Of a stretch of DNA of 8,870 bases, positions 1 to 6,009 are shown in pieces. The stretch's first letter is position 1. The number at the start of each line of letters is the position of its first letter. Location of the stretch: NCBI GenBank assembly GCA_026014515.1, contig JAOZIG010000376.1:769-9638 (forward strand). Reading direction: 5' to 3'. A program made the position numbers and the translations under genes. The notes below the pieces were generated by a model. It had not been told where the DNA came from. It saw only the letters and a list, made by a program, of their open reading frames with translations, and ran no database searches. This DNA is from Candidatus Bathyarchaeota archaeon. GTDB lineage: Archaea; Thermoproteota; Bathyarchaeia; TCS64.

Positions 1-941
1 TGGTAGTAGCGTCTGATGATCTCCTGTCTGCTTGCTTCCCTGCATGCCTCGTCGTCTATGATGCCTTGGTTCGCCATGTTTACCCCCATGTCTGTGGGGG
101 ATTTGATCTCGGTCATGGGGTCTCCGGGAGGCACCATCTTCTCGATGATGCGCTTCATGATGGCGAAGTTTTCAACATCCCGGTTATAGTTGGTAGACTC
201 CACACTATAGGCTTCCTTGTGCCAAGGGTCAACACAGTTGTAGTCACCCAAGTCGGCTGTTGCCGCCTCATATGCTACGTTCACAGGGTGCTCAACAGGT
301 AGGTCCCATATTGGGAATGTCTCGAATTTTGCGAACCCACTCATGACTCCATTGTGTCTGTCATGGTAGAGTTGGCTCATGGCGAAGCTCATTTTGCCAC
401 TACCGGGTCCCGGTGCAGTGATAACAACTATCTTTTTTGTGGTGGGTACGTGGTCCGATTTTCCATAACCTTCGCTGCTAACTACTTTTTCGATATCTTC
501 AAGATAATCATCAAGCTCGTAGCCATAGTAGACGTTGATGTTTCGGTTTTCCAGTCGCTGTTTAAACTTCTCAGCAGCCTTCTCACCGTTGTATCTGTTG
601 ATGACGACAGCGGATACATCCAGTCCGAGTTCTCTGAGGTCGTTGATGTCTTTGAGTATCTGATCCTCGTAGGTTAGCCCAAAGTCTCGTCTTATCTTGC
701 GTCCTTCGATGTCTTTTGCGCTTATACAGTGGATTATCTCAAGGTTGTCACCCAGCTTTCTTAGCATCTGTATCTTGGTGTCTAGTTTGAAGCCGGGGAG
801 TACTCTTGAGGCGTGGTGGTCGTATCGTAGTTTGCCTCCGAACTCTAGGTAGAGCTTGTCATAGTGGCTTACGCGTTCTAGGATTCTTTTGATCTGCGCT
901 TCAAGATATTTGTCCGTGTCAAAGCCAATTTGTCGAGTCAA
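1..941 (-). CDS. DUF1846 / UPF0371 family protein, 3' end outside the window
   Basis: Translating the minus strand from 941 gives 313 codons without a stop, running off the left edge. The family is usually about 500 residues, so roughly the C-terminal third is missing. The protein begins MTRQIGFDTDKYLEAQ and carries segments I know from DUF1846 (PF08903): YLEFGGKL at 31-38, a P-loop-like APGPGSGK at 176-183, FAKFETFPIW at 203-212, NVAYEAATADL at 221-231 and SPTDMGVNMA at 281-290. The Gly-rich loop suggests nucleotide or phosphate binding; the biochemical role of the family is not established as far as I know. Start: an in-frame TGA lies just upstream (959-961) and no ATG or GTG lies between it and the family N-terminus, so TTG at 941 is the only usable start. 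No strong Shine-Dalgarno is visible. It follows gpmI on the same strand after 88 bp that contain a T-run and a TATA-like box. The family is best known from bacteria, so the archaeal setting is notable. Family call very sure, start moderately sure. Confidence 0.93.
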   Translation of the reverse strand, partial: MTRQIGFDTDKYLEAQIKRILERVSHYDKLYLEFGGKLRYDHHASRVLPGFKLDTKIQMLRKLGDNLEIIHCISAKDIEGRKIRRDFGLTYEDQILKDINDLRELGLDVSAVVINRYNGEKAAEKFKQRLENRNINVYYGYELDDYLEDIEKVVSSEGYGKSDHVPTTKKIVVITAPGPGSGKMSFAMSQLYHDRHNGVMSGFAKFETFPIWDLPVEHPVNVAYEAATADLGDYNCVDPWHKEAYSVESTNYNRDVENFAIMKRIIEKMVPPGDPMTEIKSPTDMGVNMANQGIIDDEACREASRQEIIRRYY

Positions 942-962
942 GTCGTTTTTCCATCCACATCA

Positions 963-988
963 AAGACTCCAATATCATTCAGAGTCTT
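963..988. repeat. Perfect 7-bp inverted repeat between TATA box and start of the DUF1846 gene
   Basis: AAGACTC (963-969) and GAGTCTT (982-988) are exact reverse complements separated by a 12-nt AT-rich spacer. One arm overlaps the TATA-like box and the other sits at the expected transcription start. Archaeal repressors often bind at this position, so an operator is a reasonable inference. A small hairpin in the 5' leader is the alternative. Confidence 0.45.
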
Positions 989-992
989 ATAA
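982..992 (-). promoter_or_regulatory. TATA-like box for the DUF1846 gene
   Basis: The minus strand reads TTATAAGACTC here, an archaeal TATA-like element centred near 989. Initiation about 25 nt downstream would fall near 963-965, giving a leader of roughly 22 nt before the TTG at 941. The box overlaps the upstream arm of the inverted repeat at 963-988. Called from sequence and spacing only. Confidence 0.4.
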
Positions 993-998
993 TGGACG

Positions 999-1004
999 AA
1001 AAAA
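999..1004 (-). terminator. T-run behind gpmI, possible archaeal terminator
   Basis: The minus strand reads CCCTTTTTTCG here, about 26 nt after the gpmI stop codon and just before the TATA-like box of the next gene. Short T-runs are enough to end archaeal transcription. There is no supporting hairpin, so this is tentative. Confidence 0.3.
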
Positions 1005-1029
1005 GGGCATATGTTGTGTATAAAATCTT

Positions 1030-2577
1030 CTAACCAATGAGACTCTGTCCAGTCATCTCAGTAGGCTTCTCTAACCCCATCAACCAGAGAATAGTAGGAG
1101 CCACACTACTCAACCCCATCCCAGTTCTAAGCTTGATATCGATGAGTACTGGTTCATCTGAGACCAATATGAAGGGTACAGGGTTCAATCCGTGACTGGG
1201 GTTAGGTGAGCCATCTGGATAAAACAGGGTCTCAATATTACCATGATCACCAGTAACAAGACTAACATAGCCTTTCATGAGCCCAGTCTCAACAACGCGT
1301 CCAACACACTCATCCACCACAGCAGCCGCCTTCACCCCAGCCTCAATATTGGCGCTATGTCCCACAAGATCACAGTTAGCATAATTCACAAGGATGAAAT
1401 CATAATAATCGCGCTCTATCTCGTGAACCAGCTTTTCTGTGATCTCATAAGCACTCATCTCAGGTTGATCCTCGTAACTCGCAACCTTGGGGCTTGGTAC
1501 AAGTATCCTATCCTCCCGGTGATAGAGAGTCTCTATTTGACTGTTGAAGAAGAATGTCACGTGAGCATATTTTTCAGTCTCAGCAATACGAAGCTGTTTC
1601 AGGTTATTCTCAGACAGTATGGTTGCCAAGTTTTTCTCCACAGAGTGCTGCTTGAATACTGCCGGCAGAACCAATTCTTGGTCATATACACTCATACAGA
1701 CAAAGAAGGGGCTTGGATTCTTCTCCCGTTTAAATCCCTTGAAATCACTTTGAGTTAACGCGTATGTGAGTTGACGAGCCCTATCACTGCGGAAGTTCCA
1801 GAAGATAAACGCATCACCTTCATCCACAGTAGCCACAGGAGAACCATCAGGCGAGACAAGGACAATGGGCTTGATGTAATAATCGGATAAATCAGGATCA
1901 GACATATACTGGTGTTCTATCGCCTCAAAGGGGTTATTCTCCTCGATACCAAGACCTTGAGTGAGTAAATCATAAGCTACCTTTGTTCTATCCCAGTTGG
2001 TATCACGATCCATCGCATAATATCGTCCTACAAGCGACGCATACTTCCCAACACCCTTGGCATTCATCGCGTGTTGGGTCTCATATAGGAAATCAACAGC
2101 ACTCCTTTCAGGCACATCCCTTCCATCAAGGAAGCAGTGGACAAAAACATCCTCAAACCCGTTTCGTTTAGCAAGATCAAGTAATGCATGCAGATGATGA
2201 GTGGTGCCATGAATCCCCTGATCACTGAATAACCCGGCTAGATGCAGCTTTCCCCCCGTCTCTTTCAGATACCCGAAAAGTTCTTTGAAGGGCTTTTTCT
2301 CGTAAAAGCTACCATTGTTTATGGCTTGGTTTATCTCCTCAAGTGGCTGCCAGACAACCCGCCCCGCACCCATGGTAAGATGACCGGGTTCGCTGCCGCC
2401 TTGTGTTCCCTCTGGGAGCCCAACGGCGTTTCCTGTGCATTTCAAGGTGGTCCAAGGGTACTCTGCCATGTATCTGTCGTTGTTTGGCGTATCTGCTATG
2501 TATGCCGCGTTTCCAGTTGTCTCCTCGGTGTAGCCCCAGCCGTCCCTGACGATGAGTATGATTTTCCTTTGAGCCAT
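1030..2577 (-). CDS. gpmI: 2,3-bisphosphoglycerate-independent phosphoglycerate mutase (GpmI type)
   Basis: Interconverts 3- and 2-phosphoglycerate in glycolysis/gluconeogenesis through a phosphoserine and two metal ions. The 515-residue length matches bacterial GpmI, not the shorter archaeal ApgM type. All expected catalytic residues are present at the positions I recall for the Geobacillus stearothermophilus enzyme: Asp12 (in RDGWG), nucleophile Ser62, His123, Arg185, Arg191, Lys336, then Asp403, His407, Asp444, His445 and His462 as metal ligands. Other family segments include FLDGRD (149-154), GRYYAMDRD (184-192) and ILVPSPKVASYEDQPEMSA (358-376). The loop around the nucleophile reads GGSEPGH where bacterial GpmI commonly has GNSEVGH. 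ATG at 2577 fits the family N-terminus, and a TATA-like box lies about 28 nt upstream. A small membrane-protein gene lies 38 bp upstream on the same strand. Identification is nearly certain. Confidence 0.97.
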   Translation of the reverse strand: MAQRKIILIVRDGWGYTEETTGNAAYIADTPNNDRYMAEYPWTTLKCTGNAVGLPEGTQGGSEPGHLTMGAGRVVWQPLEEINQAINNGSFYEKKPFKELFGYLKETGGKLHLAGLFSDQGIHGTTHHLHALLDLAKRNGFEDVFVHCFLDGRDVPERSAVDFLYETQHAMNAKGVGKYASLVGRYYAMDRDTNWDRTKVAYDLLTQGLGIEENNPFEAIEHQYMSDPDLSDYYIKPIVLVSPDGSPVATVDEGDAFIFWNFRSDRARQLTYALTQSDFKGFKREKNPSPFFVCMSVYDQELVLPAVFKQHSVEKNLATILSENNLKQLRIAETEKYAHVTFFFNSQIETLYHREDRILVPSPKVASYEDQPEMSAYEITEKLVHEIERDYYDFILVNYANCDLVGHSANIEAGVKAAAVVDECVGRVVETGLMKGYVSLVTGDHGNIETLFYPDGSPNPSHGLNPVPFILVSDEPVLIDIKLRTGMGLSSVAPTILWLMGLEKPTEMTGQSLIG

Positions 2578-2600
2578 ATATGCTCTGAATATGCGTGGAG

Positions 2601-2610
2601 TGTTTAAAAC
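2601..2610 (-). promoter_or_regulatory. TATA-like box for gpmI
   Basis: The minus strand reads GTTTTAAACA, centred about 28 nt upstream of the gpmI ATG. This predicts a near-leaderless transcript. It lies in the 38-bp gap behind the DUF2905-like gene, so gpmI may have its own promoter even if it is also read through from that gene. Confidence 0.4.
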
Positions 2611-2615
2611 TGGTG

Positions 2616-2837
2616 CTATCGCCGCAGATAGCTCAATAGTATAGAGAGCAGCGACAAGAAGATCAACAATGGACTGGTGGCGAAATAGAACCCATCACGC
2701 CTGTAGACCCATAGAACCCACCAAGGAACATTGTCCAGTGATGGAAATACACGAACAAGATAGGGTAATGCTACAAAGATGGCGCCTAGTATGATTAGTA
2801 TCCAGCCGAGGCTCGTGAAAGGACTGTAATTATCCAT
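2616..2837 (-). CDS. Small two-helix membrane protein, DUF2905-like
   Basis: 73 residues with two hydrophobic stretches, about residues 10-28 (LGWILIILGAIFVALPYLV) and 54-70 (SPLLIFLSLLSILLSYL). Between them is a short polar loop containing VYRRDGFYFATSP. The pattern of a short helical hairpin, a loop with an Arg/Asp-Gly-aromatic-Phe segment and a second helix opening with Ser-Pro resembles the DUF2905 family (PF11146) of small inner-membrane proteins of unknown function. There is no signal peptide apart from the first helix. ATG at 2837 is the only sensible start. It lies 38 bp upstream of gpmI on the same strand and is divergent from adenylate kinase, with 75 bp between the two starts. Reality of the gene is likely, because it fills the gap and looks like a membrane protein. 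The family assignment is from memory of the pattern and is less sure. Confidence 0.72.
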   Translation of the reverse strand: MDNYSPFTSLGWILIILGAIFVALPYLVRVFPSLDNVPWWVLWVYRRDGFYFATSPLLIFLSLLSILLSYLRR

Positions 2838-2900
2838 CCTAACAATATTCCTATACTATCGTAAATGTTTTAACAATCTAGGTAGGTTCAGAAACGGACC

Positions 2901-2906
2901 GAGGGA
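2901..2906 (+). promoter_or_regulatory. Ribosome binding site supporting the TTG start of adk
   Basis: GAGGGA ends 6 nt before TTG at 2913. The upstream in-frame stop (TAG at 2883-2885) leaves no ATG or GTG in between, so this site together with the family N-terminus fixes TTG as the start. Confidence 0.55.
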
Positions 2907-2912
2907 ACAAGT

Positions 2913-3554
2913 TTGAGGATAGTACTACTAGGACCACCCGGCTCAGGGAAAGGCACACGCGCTCACATCATCTCAGAACTATACGACCTACCAGTAATCA
3001 CCACAGGGGACATGCTCAGGGCATCCACAGCAGAAGGCACAGAATGCGGCAAAGAAGCAAAATCCTACATGGACAAGGGAGAACTGGTACCCGATAATAT
3101 CGTGAACGGTGTGGTTAGGGAACGATTCCAGAAACCCGATCTTGGAAAAGGGTTCATACTTGATGGTTATCCTCGGAGCAAGGGACAAGCAGACGCCCTA
3201 GACCAGATACTGGATGACAATAACATCAAGCTGACACACGTGATCCTCGTGGTGCTTGATGACAGCATCATAGTTGAGCGTCTCAGCAAACGCCGTAGCT
3301 GCCCTAAATGTGGAGAAATATACCATCTAGAGTCCAAGCCACCCAAGAAACCCGGTGTATGTGATATCTGTGGAGCAGCATTGATTCAGCGTGATGATGA
3401 TAAACCAGATGTCATCAAACATAGACTCGAAGTCTACGCTGAGCAGACAAAACCACTCATCAAAAAATACAGTGATCAGGGTTTGATCGTTGAGACCAGC
3501 GGAGAAGTCTCCATGAATGAGCTACGAGACCACCTGAAAGAACTATTAGGATAA
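2913..3554 (+). CDS. adk: Adenylate kinase, long form with zinc-type LID
   Basis: Catalyses ATP + AMP = 2 ADP in the cytoplasm. The 213 residues show the P-loop GPPGSGKGT (7-15), the AMP-site TTGDMLR (30-36), GFILDGYPR (80-88) and LID residues KRRSCPKCG (126-134). Four cysteines at 130, 133, 150 and 153 form a Cys-x2-Cys / Cys-x2-Cys set like the structural zinc site of Gram-positive adenylate kinases. IQRDDDKPD (158-166) and RLEVYAEQTKPLI (171-183) complete the family pattern. The long LID separates it from the short archaeal AdkA type. The start is TTG, since upstream in-frame sequence holds only a stop, and a GAGGGA site lies 6 nt ahead. It is divergent from the DUF2905-like gene and convergent with the dehydrogenase gene, which ends 8 bp away through a shared hairpin. 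Identification is nearly certain. Confidence 0.97.
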   Translation: MRIVLLGPPGSGKGTRAHIISELYDLPVITTGDMLRASTAEGTECGKEAKSYMDKGELVPDNIVNGVVRERFQKPDLGKGFILDGYPRSKGQADALDQILDDNNIKLTHVILVVLDDSIIVERLSKRRSCPKCGEIYHLESKPPKKPGVCDICGAALIQRDDDKPDVIKHRLEVYAEQTKPLIKKYSDQGLIVETSGEVSMNELRDHLKELLG

Positions 3555-3583
3555 AGAAGGGGTTAGTTAAACCCCGTTTCTTT
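3553..3583. terminator. Hairpin between adk and the dehydrogenase gene, probable bidirectional terminator
   Basis: AAAGAAGGGGTT (3553-3564) pairs with AACCCC (3570-3575) and, after a 2-nt bulge, TTCTTT (3578-3583). This gives about 12 bp with a 5-nt loop. The outer pairs supply a U-rich 3' arm on both strands, so the hairpin could end transcripts from both convergent genes. It includes the last bases of the adk stop (3552-3554) and the TAA stop of the dehydrogenase gene (3563-3565). Confidence 0.55.
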
Positions 3584-4750
3584 GGACGTGGTTATCTTTA
3601 TCCCGCGTCTACCAAGCTCCTCAAAGAACTTGTCGCTAAGTTTCTCCTCGTAGCCTATCCACGCTGGATGCACAACGCCCTTCTTGTCGAACTCACCGTT
3701 TGCCATCATCTGAGCCACGATGCTGCATGGCCAAGCAGTGGTCTTGGCCATCGCGGAAATATCGTTCTCAAAGTCATGGAAGTGCATAAACTCAAAGCTA
3801 TAGCTTGTGGGCTTATCATCCTCTGTGCCTCCGACGGTTACTCTTTGACAAATAGCATCACTCTCATCAGCGTTATACTGGAGATGCTTGTGCCCAAGCG
3901 CTATGAAAACATCATAAGGCTTCACCTTCACACCCCTGACATCAATCTCCTCCTGATCAAGAAGATGCATCTCCCTGAGCTTCATCCAAATATCCTTGTG
4001 CCCAGGCCAACGTAGGGTCTTTGCGACAGCGTTCTTGATGCCCTTGAGTCCAAGATGTTCTGGGACATCCATGAGTCCACTGGTGACATATGCTTCAGTG
4101 TCTCCGATGGGCTCGGGGAACGTGACTGTATCTATCTCGCTGAGGTTTTCCTTTGTCACCTTTTTACCGTCAATCAAGACTGTGCTACTGCTGAGGTTGC
4201 TGTTCACGGCATAGGGCCAGTACCATGAAATCTTGTACCTGAGTGGATTATTGTAGCCCTCAGTGTCTTTAGCGGGGAAGCCCCCACACCAGACATAGAA
4301 ACTGTCAACGTGATCAAGCTTCTGCGCACCCACACCACAGAGAACCCTGTCGATACCAACATCAAGCCCAATATGAGGGACCACAGAGATACCTGCTTTC
4401 TTTGCTTTCTCATCTAACTTGAATATCGTCCCGAACCCAGCCGCGATATCAGCGTAATCAACCTTCGCCTCAATAGCTGCTTCAACTGCCGCGTCACAGA
4501 ATGGGCGTGGAACCGCTGACGCCACCACATCATAACCCTTCATTAGCTTGGCTGTGGCTTTCACGTCGGTTACATCGTGTTTTCCGACTGTGATCTTGCC
4601 CACGCCTACTCGCTCAGCGTATTTTTTGGCTTGTTCTACGTTGAGGTCAACGGCGTGGATTTCTTCAATATTCTGTTGGGCGTCGAGGTCTTTGAGGAGC
4701 CCGTACCCCATCATGCCGACGCCTAGGACTAATACCTTCATCTTTACCAT
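3563..4750 (-). CDS. Saccharopine dehydrogenase-family oxidoreductase (lysine-6-dehydrogenase-like)
   Basis: 395 residues with an N-terminal Rossmann fold: MKVLVLGVGMMGYG contains GxGxxG at residues 10-15, and Asp35 ends the second strand, which favours NAD over NADP. The middle (VVASAVPRPFCDAAVEAAIE, then VDYADIAAGFG and VVPHIGLDVGIDRVLCG) and the C-terminal part (VSSFYVW-like sheet segments, TVGGTEDDKP, AMAKTTAWPCSIVAQ) follow the layout of saccharopine dehydrogenase and lysine 6-dehydrogenase proteins (PF03435 plus PF16653). I cannot tell the substrate; amino-acid or amino-adipate-type dehydrogenation is likely. ATG at 4750 or 4741 could start it. A TATA-like box centred 24 nt before 4750 suggests a leaderless message beginning at 4750. 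It follows the adenosine-specific kinase gene by 42 bp on the same strand but has its own promoter-like box. No lysine-pathway neighbours are present. Confidence 0.88.
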   Translation of the reverse strand: MVKMKVLVLGVGMMGYGLLKDLDAQQNIEEIHAVDLNVEQAKKYAERVGVGKITVGKHDVTDVKATAKLMKGYDVVASAVPRPFCDAAVEAAIEAKVDYADIAAGFGTIFKLDEKAKKAGISVVPHIGLDVGIDRVLCGVGAQKLDHVDSFYVWCGGFPAKDTEGYNNPLRYKISWYWPYAVNSNLSSSTVLIDGKKVTKENLSEIDTVTFPEPIGDTEAYVTSGLMDVPEHLGLKGIKNAVAKTLRWPGHKDIWMKLREMHLLDQEEIDVRGVKVKPYDVFIALGHKHLQYNADESDAICQRVTVGGTEDDKPTSYSFEFMHFHDFENDISAMAKTTAWPCSIVAQMMANGEFDKKGVVHPAWIGYEEKLSDKFFEELGRRGIKITTSKETGFN

Positions 4751-4767
4751 TTGGAAACAAGGGTGTG

Positions 4768-4780
4768 GGTTTTTAAAACC
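4768..4780 (-). promoter_or_regulatory. Palindromic TATA-like box for the dehydrogenase gene
   Basis: The minus strand reads GGTTTTAAAAACC, a perfect 6-bp inverted repeat around one central base at 4774. That centre is 24 nt upstream of ATG 4750, matching leaderless archaeal initiation. The symmetry may be chance, or it could let a dimeric regulator compete with TBP. Confidence 0.45.
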
Positions 4781-4792
4781 TGTTAAACAAGT

Positions 4793-5275
4793 TTAGGTCT
4801 TATACCCAATCATTCTGAGGAAGTCTTTCCGCCACTTGACGCCTTCCTCATCCTCCAAGCCCTTGGGTTTCGAGCCATCAATAACACCCATGATGCCCCT
4901 ACCCTGCTCAGTCTCAGCCACAACCACCTGCAAAGGGTTGGCGGTAGCTGCGATTATCCTACAAACCTCAGGTACAGACTTTAACTGGTTAAGGACGTTT
5001 ATCGGATAAGCGCCTTTGAGGACTATGTTGAAGCTGTGTCCACAACCTAGTTTCATGGCGTTCTCGGCTGCGATTTGTTTGAGTTCTTCGTCATTGCCAT
5101 CAAACCTTACAAGGCAGTCTCCTGATGCCTCGCAGAAGGCTACACCGAATTTTATGCCTGCGGCGCTGCTGGCTAGGGCCTCGTATACGTCTTCTACTGT
5201 TTTTATGAAGTGGCTTTGTCCAAGAATGATGTTTGATTCCTCGGGTATGGTCATCTCAACTACTTTTAGCTCCAT
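4793..5275 (-). CDS. Adenosine-specific kinase family protein (PF04008)
   Basis: From ATG 5275 this is 160 residues with strong PF04008 (Adenosine_kin) features: IILGQSHFIKTVEDVYEAL near the N-terminus, KFGVAFCEASGDCLVRFDGN, then CGHSFNIVLKG, YPINVLNQLKSVPEVCRI, ATANPLQVVVAET, GRGIMGVIDGSKPKG and a C-terminal FLRMIGYKT. The family is described as adenosine-binding or adenosine-specific, and is widespread in archaea and thermophiles. Its exact reaction here is inferred from the family name. An in-frame TTG at 5284 adds MRV before the family start; ATG 5275 matches family N-termini (MELKVVEM) and has GAGAG just upstream, so I prefer it. It is divergent from the methyltransferase gene and shares the TATA-like box at 5305-5311. 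With adenylate kinase nearby, a role in adenylate salvage is plausible but unproven. Confidence 0.92.
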   Translation of the reverse strand: MELKVVEMTIPEESNIILGQSHFIKTVEDVYEALASSAAGIKFGVAFCEASGDCLVRFDGNDEELKQIAAENAMKLGCGHSFNIVLKGAYPINVLNQLKSVPEVCRIIAATANPLQVVVAETEQGRGIMGVIDGSKPKGLEDEEGVKWRKDFLRMIGYKT

Positions 5276-5304
5276 AACTCTCAAGAGGAATAGACTGAAT
5301 CATC

Positions 5305-5311
5305 TATAAAA
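5305..5311. promoter_or_regulatory. TATA-like box between divergent kinase and methyltransferase genes
   Basis: TATAAAA on the plus strand (TTTTATA on the minus strand) is centred at 5308. That is 33 nt before ATG 5275 on the minus side and 44 nt before GTG 5352 on the plus side, so it could serve either gene or both. A second A/T element, TAAATATC (5333-5340), lies about 25 nt before an alternative GTG at 5361 and may be the true methyltransferase promoter. Confidence 0.4.
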
Positions 5312-5351
5312 CGGGTTCCAAGCAGTACCACGTAAATATCACAACTGTTCT

Positions 5352-6005
5352 GTGAGTATTGTGAAAGACGACAACACCAACCCACCAGACGACTTCTCTC
5401 AAGACCTAAGCGGCTGGCATGAACTACTGGGATGGGGAGACGGAACCGACAGCGTAGCACCCTATGTACCTACACCCATGAGCGTAGTGCATAGCATGTT
5501 AGAGCTTATTGAGGCGGGTCCCGGGGATACTCTGATTGATTTGGGTTGTGGGGATGGTCGTATATTGATAATGGCGGTAGAGGAGTTCAACGTCGCCCGT
5601 GCCATAGGCTACGAGTTGAACAAGCATCTTGTGGAGACCGCGGAGTATAATATCAAAGAGAAAGGCCTGGGGAATAGGATACAGGTTATTGAAGGAAACT
5701 TTATGGAAGCAGACCTGAGTCCAGCCACAATAGTTACTCTCTACTTGACTACTACTGGTAACGCTAAGCTTCGCCCCAAGTTTATAGAGGAGCTAAGGGA
5801 AGGAGCGAGAATCATTAGTCATGATTTCCCGATAATCGACTGGATTATATCATCAGAGGATAAACAACCGATACGCGTAGGTACGCATAAGATTTTCATT
5901 TACAAGATGCCCGAGGCGTATGAGAACAAGCCAGCTGAATCTGAGAAGGCATCAGATCGATGGCACAGAATAAAGAAAATACTGGAAAGATTAGAGAAAA
6001 AGTGA
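5352..6005 (+). CDS. SAM-dependent methyltransferase, aKMT-like protein-lysine methyltransferase candidate
   Basis: 217 residues with a class I methyltransferase core. YVPTP (38-42) precedes it; motif I is LIDLGCGDGRI (61-71), an acidic residue ends strand 2 (Glu88 in IGYELN), EGNFMEADLS lies at 114-123, and IVTLYLTTTGNAKLRPK (127-143) and GARIISHDFPI (151-161) follow. This order matches archaeal proteins related to Sulfolobus aKMT, which methylates lysines on many proteins and has a Dot1-like fold. The target here is unknown. Compared with aKMT (about 160 residues, from memory) it has some 30 extra N-terminal residues and a charged C-terminal tail of about 30 residues (185-217) rich in Lys, Glu and Arg. 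The start is GTG at 5352. GTG at 5361 is equally possible, with a GTGAG stretch and a TATA-like element at suitable distances. Its end lies 4 bp from the end of convergent pyrB. Confidence 0.87.
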   Translation: MSIVKDDNTNPPDDFSQDLSGWHELLGWGDGTDSVAPYVPTPMSVVHSMLELIEAGPGDTLIDLGCGDGRILIMAVEEFNVARAIGYELNKHLVETAEYNIKEKGLGNRIQVIEGNFMEADLSPATIVTLYLTTTGNAKLRPKFIEELREGARIISHDFPIIDWIISSEDKQPIRVGTHKIFIYKMPEAYENKPAESEKASDRWHRIKKILERLEKK

Positions 6006-6009
6006 GGAG

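Noticed and set aside
66..677. Two plus-strand open frames (66-302 and 354-677)
   Set aside because: They lie opposite the DUF1846 coding frame, which has clear family motifs; the plus-strand translations have no recognisable features.
1243..1758. A 171-codon plus-strand open frame inside gpmI
   Set aside because: It is antisense to a strongly conserved enzyme and shows no protein-family features; its length follows from the codon use of gpmI.
2842..5275. A metabolic operon joining adk, the dehydrogenase and the adenosine-specific kinase
   Set aside because: adk is on the opposite strand and the other two each have their own TATA-like box; proximity alone does not show a shared pathway.
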